Shown here piece after piece: positions 38,615 through 46,661 of a stretch of 64,000 nucleotides of DNA. Position 1 is the stretch's first letter. The number at the start of each line of letters is the position of its first letter. The stretch spans positions 59,858 through 123,857 of the forward strand of contig JAJFKL010000025.1 of the NCBI GenBank assembly GCA_021773235.1, written 5' to 3'. Made by a program: the position numbers and the translations under genes. This stretch comes from Gammaproteobacteria bacterium. Lineage in GTDB: Bacteria > Pseudomonadota > Gammaproteobacteria > Eutrophobiales > Eutrophobiaceae. A model generated the notes under the pieces. That model was not told where the DNA came from, searched no databases, and was given only the letters and a program-made list of their open reading frames with translations.

Positions 38615-40249
38615 TTAAATAGGACAAACAAGATCACCCAGCTTTTCTGTCAGTTTCATGTTTTCACTATAATCGACAGGACAATCGACAATGACCACGG
38701 TGTCATCAGCGATCGCTTGTTTTAAGGTGGGTAACAGATCATCTGCTGATTCAACCTTGTAGCCTTTAGCGCCGAAACTCTCCGCGTACTTAACAAAGTC
38801 AGGATTGGTAAAGGTGATATTGGAAGGACGACCAAAATGCCTCATCTGGTGCCATTTGATCAAACCGTATTCTGAGTCGGTCCAGATCAATATGACAATG
38901 GCCTGCTTGTGACGCATGGCGGTTTCAATTTCCTGTGAATTCATCATAAATCCAGCATCACCAGTCACTGCGACTATTGTTTTTTCCGGATATTCAAACT
39001 TTGCCGCAATAGCGCCCGGCACAGCAATACCCATAGAAGCAAAACCATTAGAAATAATGCAGGTATTGGGTCGTTCTGCCTGATACATACGAGCTATCCA
39101 CATCTTATGCGCCCCAACATCACTCAAGACAATATCTTCAGGGTTTAAGGCTTGTCTTAAATCCCACAAGATTTTTTGTGGCTTGACCGGGAAATTTTTA
39201 TCCTCGGCATGAGCCGACATCTCATTAACGATTGTCTCTCTCAGATTGGATGCCAGATGTTCTTCATGAGGTGTGGCGATTTGCATAAGACTTTCCAATG
39301 CTGAAGAGATATCACCGATAACACCTGTCTCAACGATATAGTGTTCATCGACTTCCGCCGGCGTCGGATCAATATGGACAATCTTTAACGTTTTATTTTT
39401 GTTCCAAAGATAGGGATGATATTCGACAATATCATAACCAACACAAATGATGACATCCGCACGGTCAAAGCCACAGGAGATATAATCATTGGCCTGCAAA
39501 CCTACTGCTCCTAGTGAATTTTCATGTGAAAAAGGGATAGCGCCTTTTGCCATAAAGGTAGTAGCAACAGGAATATTCATCTTTTCAGAAAACTCCACCA
39601 GCTTGTCACATGCTTTGGCTCTAATCACGCCATTGCCTGACATGATCAAGGGAAATCGAGCCTCGGATATTACATGGGCTGCTTCTTCTATCCTCACCTG
39701 TGGCGGAGCTGGTGGAGTCGGACTTTGAACCTTTAATGGCAACTTGTCGACAACCTCTTCCTTGGCAATGTTTTCTGGAAAATCGATAAAACTACAACCC
39801 GGTTTTTCCATCTCCGCGACCTTAAAGGCCTTCCTAACTACCTCTGGAATAATCACGCCTTCACGCAATTGCGTACTATATTTGGAAATAGGTGCGAACA
39901 TATTTACCAAATCCAGAATCTGGTGACTTTCTTTATGTAATCGTGTTGTTGCACCCTGTCCTGCGATAGCAATAATAGGTGCAAGATCCATATTCGCATC
40001 GGCAACGCCGGTGATTAGATTAGTTGCGCCTGGCCCTAGCGTTGCTAAACAAACACCAGCCTTACCTGTGAGTCGACCATAAACATCGGCCATAAAAGCC
40101 GCACCCTGCTCATGACGAGTGGTAATGAATTGAATATTACTGTCGAGTAATGCATCCATGACATCGATATTTTCTTCGCCGGGAATACCATAAATTTTAT
40201 CTACACCTTCGTTCTCAAGGCATTTAATAAATAGTTCAGCTGCTTTCAT
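38615..40249 (-). CDS. Acetolactate synthase large-subunit-like ThDP enzyme
   Basis: The 544-residue protein has the three ThDP-enzyme domains. The N-terminal part has YGIPGEENIDVMDAL and the catalytic glutamate in TTRHEQGAAFMADVYGRLTG; the C-terminal ThDP/Mg motif reads VTGDAGFMMNSQEIETA, GDA in place of GDG. It is shorter than biosynthetic IlvB and has no small subunit gene next to it, so a catabolic or special role (acetolactate or another carboligation) is more likely than branched-chain synthesis. AGGAG precedes the ATG. It heads a string of five genes down to the antiporter. The GDA change is seen in a known subgroup and need not mean inactivity. Confidence 0.88.
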   Translation of the reverse strand: MKAAELFIKCLENEGVDKIYGIPGEENIDVMDALLDSNIQFITTRHEQGAAFMADVYGRLTGKAGVCLATLGPGATNLITGVADANMDLAPIIAIAGQGATTRLHKESHQILDLVNMFAPISKYSTQLREGVIIPEVVRKAFKVAEMEKPGCSFIDFPENIAKEEVVDKLPLKVQSPTPPAPPQVRIEEAAHVISEARFPLIMSGNGVIRAKACDKLVEFSEKMNIPVATTFMAKGAIPFSHENSLGAVGLQANDYISCGFDRADVIICVGYDIVEYHPYLWNKNKTLKIVHIDPTPAEVDEHYIVETGVIGDISSALESLMQIATPHEEHLASNLRETIVNEMSAHAEDKNFPVKPQKILWDLRQALNPEDIVLSDVGAHKMWIARMYQAERPNTCIISNGFASMGIAVPGAIAAKFEYPEKTIVAVTGDAGFMMNSQEIETAMRHKQAIVILIWTDSEYGLIKWHQMRHFGRPSNITFTNPDFVKYAESFGAKGYKVESADDLLPTLKQAIADDTVVIVDCPVDYSENMKLTEKLGDLVCPI

Positions 40250-40507
40250 ACATACTCCTATTCATGATATTGATTAAGCTATATTTCTATTTGCGACGAA
40301 TCGATGTTAATAAAATGGGACGGTGATCTTATTAACCTTAATGAACCTTTAGATGCCGTCTATATATTTAAGGTTACAAAAATGATCAGATGATGAGGTA
40401 TCTATTGATACCAAAATATTTTTGGATTGCCACGCTGTCGCTATTTCAACGTGGATAAAGTGGAGTGTTGCCTGCTGACTATACGCTGGCACAGATAATA
40501 TAGTTTT

Positions 40508-41299
40508 CTATTTCTTTGTTCCCAATAAAATATCCTTTATAAGAAAACCCTGCATAATTTCGAGTCCACCCTGAATGACAACTTCAGGATTAGGATGATT
40601 TAGTTCAGCTGCGATTTTCGTTAGGATTTCACGCCCAGTTTGTTTTTCATTAACTTGAAGATATTCAACAAGCTTTGCCGATACTGGGTTCAGCACAACA
40701 AACCCAACCTCATCATCCTGTTTTCTACAGACAATAATATAAGTCTTTTCATTTGGTGGAGTTGTGGGTAGATTATTTGGTCCTATCTCGTGCACCGGCC
40801 AAGTGTATGCAAGTGTCATAGAAATGCGATTTAATACCGGTATACCTTCAAGTAGATCGCCATTTTGATCAATCTTACTTAATTCAATATCACGTGTATC
40901 TATTGCAAGTGCTATTTCAAGCCATTCATAATGAGCCAACTCTAACAGAAAAGGGTAATCCTCTGGATGTTCACCACGCTCATGTTCTAAATATTGTATA
41001 AATTCTTGCGGCATTTTTGGAAACAGTGGTGTGTGCGCTTTATGATGGCTGACATAATCGCGTAACATCTCATGCCATTGCTCATCTGCTGTTATTTTTC
41101 GTATTACCGGAAAACTATTTCCAATGAAACTCTGTATATTGTTATAAACAAGCTCCCGATAAACAGCTAAACGTCGATCTTCAACACCTTCCGGTGCAGG
41201 ATTATTATCTGGATCTCGCATGTGCTGCGTGAACACATTTTGAACGTCTTTGAAACTTTCAGCTTTGTTGTTGTTTGATAGACTGTTCATTGTTTTCAT
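40508..41299 (-). CDS. hvfC: HvfC/BufC-type partner of an MNIO enzyme (DUF2063)
   Basis: The 263-residue protein carries the DUF2063 N-terminal domain (about 15-110, with RRLAVYRELVYNNIQSFIG and FPVIRKI) and a C-terminal alpha/beta region (about 150-255). In Hvf and buf systems this protein binds the MNIO enzyme and presents the precursor's leader to it. It overlaps the end of hvfB by 41 bp; ATG 41290 three codons in would shorten the overlap to 32 bp. Despite the family name, DNA binding is not expected here. It is the last gene of hvfABC; a 258-bp gap follows before the acetolactate synthase-like gene. Confidence 0.9.
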   Translation of the reverse strand: MKTMNSLSNNNKAESFKDVQNVFTQHMRDPDNNPAPEGVEDRRLAVYRELVYNNIQSFIGNSFPVIRKITADEQWHEMLRDYVSHHKAHTPLFPKMPQEFIQYLEHERGEHPEDYPFLLELAHYEWLEIALAIDTRDIELSKIDQNGDLLEGIPVLNRISMTLAYTWPVHEIGPNNLPTTPPNEKTYIIVCRKQDDEVGFVVLNPVSAKLVEYLQVNEKQTGREILTKIAAELNHPNPEVVIQGGLEIMQGFLIKDILLGTKK

Positions 41300-42116
41300 G
41301 TTTTATTTGGTATTGCCGAATCATTTCAACTTCTTTCAGCAGAGTATCTAATGGTGGAATATTAAAGTCTCTTTCGAGAAGTGTTGGAAACACACCAAAA
41401 TGTTCATAGGCAACATCAAGTAAGTTCCATACCGGGTCAATGACATCTGCCCCGTGGGTATCAACGCGCAGATCTTCTTCCTCAACATAATGTCCTGCTA
41501 TATGTGCATAGACTATACGATCACCAGGTAATGCCTTAAGAAATGCTTCGGCGTCATAACAATGATTGATGCTATTAACATAGATATTGTTAATATCGAT
41601 ATGGAACAAGCAATCGGCCTTATCCAGTACCGCATTAACGAATTCTATCTCCTCCATCTCCTTGCCAACAGCAGCATAATAAGATGCATTTTCCATCGCC
41701 ATACGTTGACCAATAATATCTTGAGTACGCATGATTCTTTCAGCAACATAATGCACTGCTTCTTCAGTAAACGGTATTGGCATCAGATCATAAAGATGGC
41801 CATCGTCGGCACAATAGCTCAGATGTTCGCTATAAACGGGGATGTTATGCAGTTCAAGAAATTGCTTAACTCGACGGATAAACGCTTCATCCAGCGGAGC
41901 TTGACCACCGATATTTAATGACAGTCCGTGACAGACTATAGGGATTTGTTCTGAAATTTTTTGGAATTGACGTCCTAACTGTCCACCAACATCGATCCAG
42001 TTCTCGGGCGCCACTTCCATAAAATCTACTTCGGAGGGAATGTCATCTGCAAGCGAGCCGATGAAGGCTCGCCGCAGACCTAATCCTGCACCTTGTACAG
42101 GATAATTTTCAGACAC
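41259..42116 (-). CDS. hvfB: MNIO (DUF692) multinuclear iron oxidase HvfB
   Basis: The 285-residue TIM-barrel enzyme belongs to the DUF692/MNIO family, which uses two or three iron ions to modify cysteines in precursor peptides. In Haemophilus HvfB this turns EGKCG cysteines into oxazolone-thioamide pairs that bind copper. Expected metal ligands are visible: His63 (CHGLSLNIGG), Glu97-His98 (YSEHLSY), Glu142 (AMENASYY), Asp174 and Asn177 (HIDINNIYVN), His205 and His209 (YAHIAGH), Asp219-His221 (DTHG) and Glu248 (LLERDFN). The gene starts 17 bp after hvfA. The substrate is almost certainly the repeat peptide encoded just upstream. Confidence 0.93.
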   Translation of the reverse strand: MSENYPVQGAGLGLRRAFIGSLADDIPSEVDFMEVAPENWIDVGGQLGRQFQKISEQIPIVCHGLSLNIGGQAPLDEAFIRRVKQFLELHNIPVYSEHLSYCADDGHLYDLMPIPFTEEAVHYVAERIMRTQDIIGQRMAMENASYYAAVGKEMEEIEFVNAVLDKADCLFHIDINNIYVNSINHCYDAEAFLKALPGDRIVYAHIAGHYVEEEDLRVDTHGADVIDPVWNLLDVAYEHFGVFPTLLERDFNIPPLDTLLKEVEMIRQYQIKHENNEQSIKQQQS

Positions 42117-42133
42117 TTTGTATTAACTCAGGT

Positions 42134-42487
42134 TTATGACTTATCGCCACACTTGCCTTCGCCACATTTACCTTCTTCTTTCTTGTCACCACACTTGCCT
42201 TCGCCACACTTACCTTCTTCTTTCTTATCACCACACTTGCCTTCGCCACATTTACCTTCTTCTTTCTTGTCACCACACTTGCCTTCGCCACATTTACCTT
42301 CTTCTTTCTTGTCACCGCACTTGCCTTCGCCACATTTACCTTCTTCAGCGACCATGTAACCACTACCAAGATCGGTCATGTTGAATGGGTTTTCTGCAGC
42401 ATTCACAATTGGGCTAGATGCTAATGAAATTGCGAATGTAGTGCCTAATGCAACAGCTAATGGGTTAAGTTTGATTTTATCTGACAT
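42134..42487 (-). CDS. hvfA: HvfA-type copper-binding RiPP precursor with ten EGKCG motifs
   Basis: The 117-residue precursor has a Sec-type signal peptide (charged start, hydrophobic 9-25, likely cut after Ala30 in VNA-AEN) and the short conserved segment NPFNMTDLGSGYMVAE. Five tandem units EGKCGEGKCGDKKE follow (residues 49-117; the last ends DKS). The ten cysteines, 52 to 113, all sit in EGKCG motifs, the target of HvfB-type MNIO enzymes. The modified peptide would chelate copper in the periplasm or outside. A strong GGAG ribosome-binding site precedes the ATG. Other HvfA proteins often have fewer motifs, so this is a long one. Bound metal and final modification are not visible from sequence. 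Confidence 0.93.
   Translation of the reverse strand: MSDKIKLNPLAVALGTTFAISLASSPIVNAAENPFNMTDLGSGYMVAEEGKCGEGKCGDKKEEGKCGEGKCGDKKEEGKCGEGKCGDKKEEGKCGEGKCGDKKEEGKCGEGKCGDKS
42137..42343 (-). repeat. Five tandem 42-bp units inside hvfA
   Basis: Each unit encodes the 14-residue EGKCGEGKCGDKKE; the fifth is one residue shorter and ends in Ser. The differences I can find between full units (GGC/GGT, GAC/GAT, AAA/AAG, TGT/TGC) are all synonymous. That pattern fits growth by duplication with selection on the peptide. Confidence 0.93.
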
Positions 42488-42795
42488 CTTTAAATCTCCT
42501 GGAGGTTTAACAAAAAATAATTCCTAAAGGGGGAATCACTATATATTTTTAAAAATAATGTTGTATAGCAAATGCAACCATTTCATATAAAAAGCTCCAC
42601 CCCTGCCACACAAATATATTGACTTCTCTCTATCTCAAAAGTTTCCTGAACCAAACCTTTTTATTAATTATTTATACGATAAAGTAGCTGAATAACCTGA
42701 ATTTGGTTAATTTTATAACTTATTGTATATAAAGATAATTTCAATTGTTGATCAATGTTGATATTGACCAACAAAGGGTTACAATCTTGATTCTA
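42488..42795. other. Regulatory region upstream of hvfA
   Basis: These 308 bases separate hvfA from the end of the membrane-protein gene at 42796. They hold the hvfA ribosome-binding site, a short inverted repeat ATTCC-N7-GGAAT (42520-42536) in the probable leader, and an ECF-type promoter candidate at 42618-42646. Most of the rest is AT-rich and shows nothing I can support. Confidence 0.5.
42618..42646 (-). promoter_or_regulatory. Candidate ECF-sigma promoter of hvfABC
   Basis: Read on the reverse strand, GGAAAC (42646-42641) and GTCAAT (42623-42618) are 17 bases apart, close to the GGAAC-N16/17-GTC form of ECF promoters. Transcription would begin about 125 bases before the hvfA ATG. An ECF sigma factor is encoded at 46662-47261, which makes the match more interesting, but short motifs like this also occur by chance. 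Confidence 0.35.
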
Positions 42796-43182
42796 TTATA
42801 TTGCTTTTTTTGATTGACCCAATTTAAATAAAGTAATAATTATCAGACATAATGCTAAGGACATGAAGCATAAAGGCAATATATTATATGTTTTGGGACA
42901 AACATCGCCATTGGTTAACTCCAAACTTGTCCCGAAAAGGGCAATTAGAAACGTAATGCCCCAGGCGGGAAAGAACAAGCTGGCACGAAGCACTGCTTTT
43001 TGCATAAACAGTGAGACAAACATTAAACCATACGCAATCATTACGACATAACAGATGGCTATGCCTGCCACATTTGGGCAAGCCTGTTGACCGATAAAGT
43101 TAGCATAAGAAACATTAAGTCCACCTAAAAACCCAAACCCAATTAATAGCCATAACAGGATAGTTGCGATTTTATAATGCAT
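42796..43182 (-). CDS. Hypothetical four-helix membrane protein
   Basis: I do not recognise a family. The 128-residue product has four hydrophobic helices (about 6-28, 38-60, 68-88 and 100-122) with cysteines at 35, 43, 97 and 107 near the helix ends and a basic C-terminal tail. It ends an apparent three-gene unit (45506 to 42796) with gaps of 20-25 bp and lies directly upstream of the hvf promoter region. A role in redox or metal stress is only suggested by this place. Confidence 0.65.
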   Translation of the reverse strand: MHYKIATILLWLLIGFGFLGGLNVSYANFIGQQACPNVAGIAICYVVMIAYGLMFVSLFMQKAVLRASLFFPAWGITFLIALFGTSLELTNGDVCPKTYNILPLCFMSLALCLIIITLFKLGQSKKAI

Positions 43183-43206
43183 AATTAAATTAATGATTTT
43201 TCTGCG

Positions 43207-44814
43207 TCAGAAAGTCAACAAGGTATCAACAAATTCACTATTTTGATTAGAAGATGTGCCATCCAGATAATCCACCTGAACATCTGTCGCACTGCCATTA
43301 CCTAAACCAAATATCAGTATATGTGATTGGTCTGAACACAATCCTTCACCTGAAATAAACGGCTTATAAAGTTTACTGCCGTCCGAACGCGTGACCGTTA
43401 CCATTGCACCAATCGAATTTACCGTATCAGGTAGCTTAACCTTTAAATAGTGATTATCTTGCGCCATACTAATAAAGGCCTTGGGTTTGTCTTTAAGATT
43501 TATGTGTACAACATCCGGCGCACCATCCTGATTAAAATCAGCAGTTATGGGTGAGATACTGTAAAACTTGTTATCAATACCAACTGCTTTACTTACCTCG
43601 GCAAATTCACCATCTTGATTCTGTAACATAAAGCGACCAGGTAACCTCAAGAATGGAATTTTATGTGGTGGGCAACCAATGTAATTTTCTGAAACAACTA
43701 AATCATCCAACCCATCAAGGTTAAAGTCCTCGAAGATTGCTCCCCATGAGAATTCATAATCAGCTACCTTTGTTGCTTCTGCAACATCTTCAAAGATAAA
43801 TCCACCTTTGTTCTCAAACATAATCCATTTTTTATTAAAAACTTGATCTTCACGTAGGTCACCCTTTACCAGAAAGTTGGGGGCTGTTGTACCAACATTC
43901 GAGAAAAACAGATCAACCAGACCATCATTATTATAATCACTAACGGCTATACCCATAGGATAACTGTATTGTTCAGAGTTCGGGTTAGGCATATTTTCAA
44001 ACTTGCTGTCACCCATATTTTTCCAGGTTCTAATTTGTCCTGTATCATGTGCGACAACCAAATCTTCCAATCCGTCATTGTCTAAATCTACAAATACCCC
44101 TTGAAAGGTATTGTGTTTGTAATAAAGTCCGGATGACTCGGTGATATCGGTGAAGGTATTGTCACCATTATTTAGCAACATAGCGCTAGTACCACCATAA
44201 CCTTCCTTATTGAATATATTTTGTCCTTCAACCAAATCATTTCTGATATATCCAGAAACAAACATATCGAAATGACCATCACGATTAATATCGGCAATGG
44301 CTACAGATAACGGTGTTGTATCTTCACTTAATGGTGCAACAAGTTTCTCGTTTGAGAAACTACCGTTATTGTTCTTGTGCAACCAGATTCCTGATTCACG
44401 TGCGATAATCAAATCTGAATAGCCATTATTATCAACATCCATAACAACAGAACCCAATGTTGCATCGCTATCCTGTTTTTCTAATCCTGTTAGATCACTG
44501 ATATTAACAAACTGACTCTCTGCAAAACGAAACACTGCATCAGCCTGGCTATAACCTCCACCCAAAAATAACTCTTCTACACCATCATTATCGATATCGA
44601 TTACAGCACTTGCCATAAATGGTAAAGATTTATCATTTTCATGTGCCTGAGTAAAATCTATTTCTACTTCAGAAAACTCAGGTATCGCTACCCCATCTGT
44701 TGAGACATCATAATCGACCTGTCGATCGATAATGCTCTTGATTGAAACCATGATGAATAACAATAAAATAATTGTTGGAATTAGACGAGACAGAATTTTA
44801 AAAACTGTTTTCAT
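43207..44814 (-). CDS. FG-GAP/VCBS repeat protein with ASPIC/UnbV-like C-terminus
   Basis: The 535-residue exported or anchored protein has one N-terminal hydrophobic helix (about 8-26) and then some seven FG-GAP blades with calcium-binding-type loops, such as DIDNDGVEELFLG, DVDNNGYSDLIIA, DINRDGHFDMFVS, DLDNDGLEDLVVA, DYNNDGLVDLFFS and DFNLDGLDDLVVS. Its end (VNSIGAMVTVTRSDGS through QVDYLDGTSSNQ) resembles the ASPIC/UnbV module of CRTAC1-like proteins. It should form a beta-propeller outside the cytoplasm. The function is unknown. It is sandwiched between two small membrane-protein genes read in the same direction. Confidence 0.85.
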   Translation of the reverse strand: MKTVFKILSRLIPTIILLLFIMVSIKSIIDRQVDYDVSTDGVAIPEFSEVEIDFTQAHENDKSLPFMASAVIDIDNDGVEELFLGGGYSQADAVFRFAESQFVNISDLTGLEKQDSDATLGSVVMDVDNNGYSDLIIARESGIWLHKNNNGSFSNEKLVAPLSEDTTPLSVAIADINRDGHFDMFVSGYIRNDLVEGQNIFNKEGYGGTSAMLLNNGDNTFTDITESSGLYYKHNTFQGVFVDLDNDGLEDLVVAHDTGQIRTWKNMGDSKFENMPNPNSEQYSYPMGIAVSDYNNDGLVDLFFSNVGTTAPNFLVKGDLREDQVFNKKWIMFENKGGFIFEDVAEATKVADYEFSWGAIFEDFNLDGLDDLVVSENYIGCPPHKIPFLRLPGRFMLQNQDGEFAEVSKAVGIDNKFYSISPITADFNQDGAPDVVHINLKDKPKAFISMAQDNHYLKVKLPDTVNSIGAMVTVTRSDGSKLYKPFISGEGLCSDQSHILIFGLGNGSATDVQVDYLDGTSSNQNSEFVDTLLTF

Positions 44815-44834
44815 ATTAAATAGCCTTTAATTAA

Positions 44835-45506
44835 TTAAACCTTATGGGCTTGTTTGATTGAAATTATAAAAAATATTAAGAATGCGACATTCAACGCTAT
44901 TGGCAATGGGTATTTCCCTATCGCAGGAAATACCGCAAATACGATAAAGCTGCCAATAATAAGTATTATAGGATTAAAGATCGCTACCCAACGTGGATAA
45001 TGACTTTTACCCGTTAGTACCAGACTAATAAATATTAATGATAATACCAATGTAGTTATACGTATGACTGTTAATAATGTTTCATAGCGAAACTGATATA
45101 GCTCTATCAGCATTTGCACCTGAGTAGTATCAGGTATGTTTGCCAATGTACCAATACTGGCACGTGAACCTATCCATACTGCACCTACAACAAAGCCGTA
45201 AGCCGAAATTAGAAATGCTGCCATCGCCCATGCTTTACTCGCAGGCTTCAACATTAAATAAATATGCCAGCACCCGACTAAATACAAAGGAGCAAAAAGC
45301 ACGCCAATAAAGTGACCTGTACTCAGATCACTATTTGAGGTCCCTTTCATAAAATCGTAATTAATCTCAGAATAACGCGCTAGCACATCAAAGTTCAGTA
45401 AAAACTCACCTGCTCCAACCAAAAAAGAAGCTAATAAACCAATTAATCCGGTCAACACCAATGGAGATTTAAAGTCACATTTCATCATAATATTATTGTA
45501 CAACAC
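44835..45506 (-). CDS. Hypothetical six-helix membrane protein
   Basis: The 223-residue product has about six membrane helices (near 16-36, 65-85, 92-112, 140-162, 168-190 and 195-215) and a conserved-looking loop LARYSEINYDFMKGTSN near 42-58; it resembles uncharacterised DUF6796-type proteins, though I am not sure. The reading frame opens with a GTG at 45506, but ATG 45488 or 45485 may be the true start. No good ribosome-binding site is seen. It heads the three-gene unit with the FG-GAP protein. Confidence 0.65.
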   Translation of the reverse strand: MLYNNIMMKCDFKSPLVLTGLIGLLASFLVGAGEFLLNFDVLARYSEINYDFMKGTSNSDLSTGHFIGVLFAPLYLVGCWHIYLMLKPASKAWAMAAFLISAYGFVVGAVWIGSRASIGTLANIPDTTQVQMLIELYQFRYETLLTVIRITTLVLSLIFISLVLTGKSHYPRWVAIFNPIILIIGSFIVFAVFPAIGKYPLPIALNVAFLIFFIISIKQAHKV

Positions 45507-45869
45507 TTTAATTTAAATAAAATAAGCAACCATTAGTCGTTACTTATCTTTAATCAAACGCAAGTATTTTATTCAGTTTTAATTAATATTTACTGTGAAT
45601 TTATGATGCTTGTGAATCTCATTTGGTTACAAATAAAATAACAGTATTTCAATTATTTTCAGCATGACTATTTCAATATTAAAACAGGAACAGCGCAGGA
45701 AAACATTATCTGTCTGCGTTAGTTACATTTTCGGATCGTCTAATTACTTACTTAAAAATATGTAAATGTAACTTTTTAAAAATACATTTCATCTTTAACT
45801 TTATCAAAGGGAAATTATTTTATTTGTCAAAATATAAACTGTTAAACCAAGGAATCTAGATAAATCAAC
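45507..45869. other. Divergent AT-rich intergenic region
   Basis: This 363-bp gap separates two divergent membrane-protein genes, so it must hold two promoters. TTGTCA at 45824-45829 is a possible element, but no convincing -10 is spaced correctly from it. I see no ORF, RNA gene or clear palindrome. Confidence 0.4.
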
Positions 45870-46346
45870 ATGACAATCATTTGTGAAAGCATGCCAAAGT
45901 GTATTTTTTGTCACCTCACAAAAGGAATTTTTTCTGGCTTCGTTGCAACAATTGTAATAACCGTCATTATGATGATTAAGAAGGCCAACGGTATTATCCC
46001 TGATCTCGATCCTATACAAATGCTCAGTATAACTGTAAGTCAGAAAACGGGGTTGCCTGAAACAGTCTTAATAGGATGGGCTATGCATTTCTTTATAGGT
46101 GCTGTTATATGGGGTGGTAGTTTTGCTTTTTTTAACCAATTACTTCCTAGCAAACAACAGATAATAAAGGGATTAGCGTTAGGTGTAATTGCCTGGCTAT
46201 TAATGATGTTTGCTGTAATGCCAGCTAATGGCGCTGGATTATTTGGCTCGAATATTGGTGTAGTGGTACCAGTTTCGGCACTAATCTTACACCTAGTTTA
46301 TGGTGCTGTACTCGGCGGAACATTTTACAGATTAACAGGAAACTAA
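45870..46346 (+). CDS. Small membrane protein, DUF6789-like
   Basis: The 158-residue product has four helices (about 18-38, 62-85, 98-118 and 130-150). HFFIGAVIWGGSFAFFN and GLFGSNIGVVVPVSALILHLVYGAVLGG (in parts) resemble uncharacterised DUF6789-type proteins. Three cysteines lie in the N-terminal segment (CESMPKCIFC). A later start at ATG 45891 would remove the first of these. The gene ends 31 bases before the convergent anti-sigma gene. Its role is unknown. Confidence 0.65.
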   Translation: MTIICESMPKCIFCHLTKGIFSGFVATIVITVIMMIKKANGIIPDLDPIQMLSITVSQKTGLPETVLIGWAMHFFIGAVIWGGSFAFFNQLLPSKQQIIKGLALGVIAWLLMMFAVMPANGAGLFGSNIGVVVPVSALILHLVYGAVLGGTFYRLTGN

Positions 46347-46377
46347 TACTTAAGAAAACGATTAAATTTTTTACGAA

Positions 46378-46659
46378 TTATTTTCTATAGCCTTTTTTAA
46401 CTGACATAATCGCTTCGAGTAATTCATCAGGAACTTTACCTGCAGCTTCATTATCAGGATTTTCAAAAAGCGTTTTCCCCAATGCAATTGTATTTTTATA
46501 CTCCTGAAAATATTTTGAGCAGTTAGGACACATTAATAGATGTACTCGAAATTGCAATGTCTTCCAAAAACCTAACCGTTCTTCAAGGTAATCCATAAGG
46601 AATTCTTCTACCTGACGACAGGTCAGGTTAGCGTGCATAACTTTTTTAAGAAATTTCAT
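46378..46659 (-). CDS. Zinc-finger anti-sigma factor
   Basis: The 93-residue soluble protein has the ZAS (zf-HC2) motif: Cys14 (LTCRQVEEF) and HLLMCPNC at 40-47, an HxxxCxxC pair of the type seen in RsrA and ChrR. It lies two bases after the ECF sigma gene, the usual genetic arrangement. It should hold the sigma factor inactive until zinc or a cysteine is perturbed by oxidants or metals. It has no membrane helix, so the signal would be cytoplasmic. Confidence 0.87.
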   Translation of the reverse strand: MKFLKKVMHANLTCRQVEEFLMDYLEERLGFWKTLQFRVHLLMCPNCSKYFQEYKNTIALGKTLFENPDNEAAGKVPDELLEAIMSVKKGYRK

Positions 46660-46661
46660 AT

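Noticed and set aside
39744..39753. TTGTCGACAA as another operator copy
   Set aside because: It lies deep inside the acetolactate synthase-like coding sequence, is single and lacks the outer A/T pair; probably chance.
42137..42343. CRISPR array or non-coding minisatellite
   Set aside because: The units are contiguous with no spacers, lie in frame inside a gene and differ only synonymously.
42093..42384. Open frames on the plus strand with PHLPSPHLPSSFLS-type repeats
   Set aside because: They are the antisense image of the hvfA repeat units; the minus frame has a signal peptide, a ribosome-binding site and operon partners.
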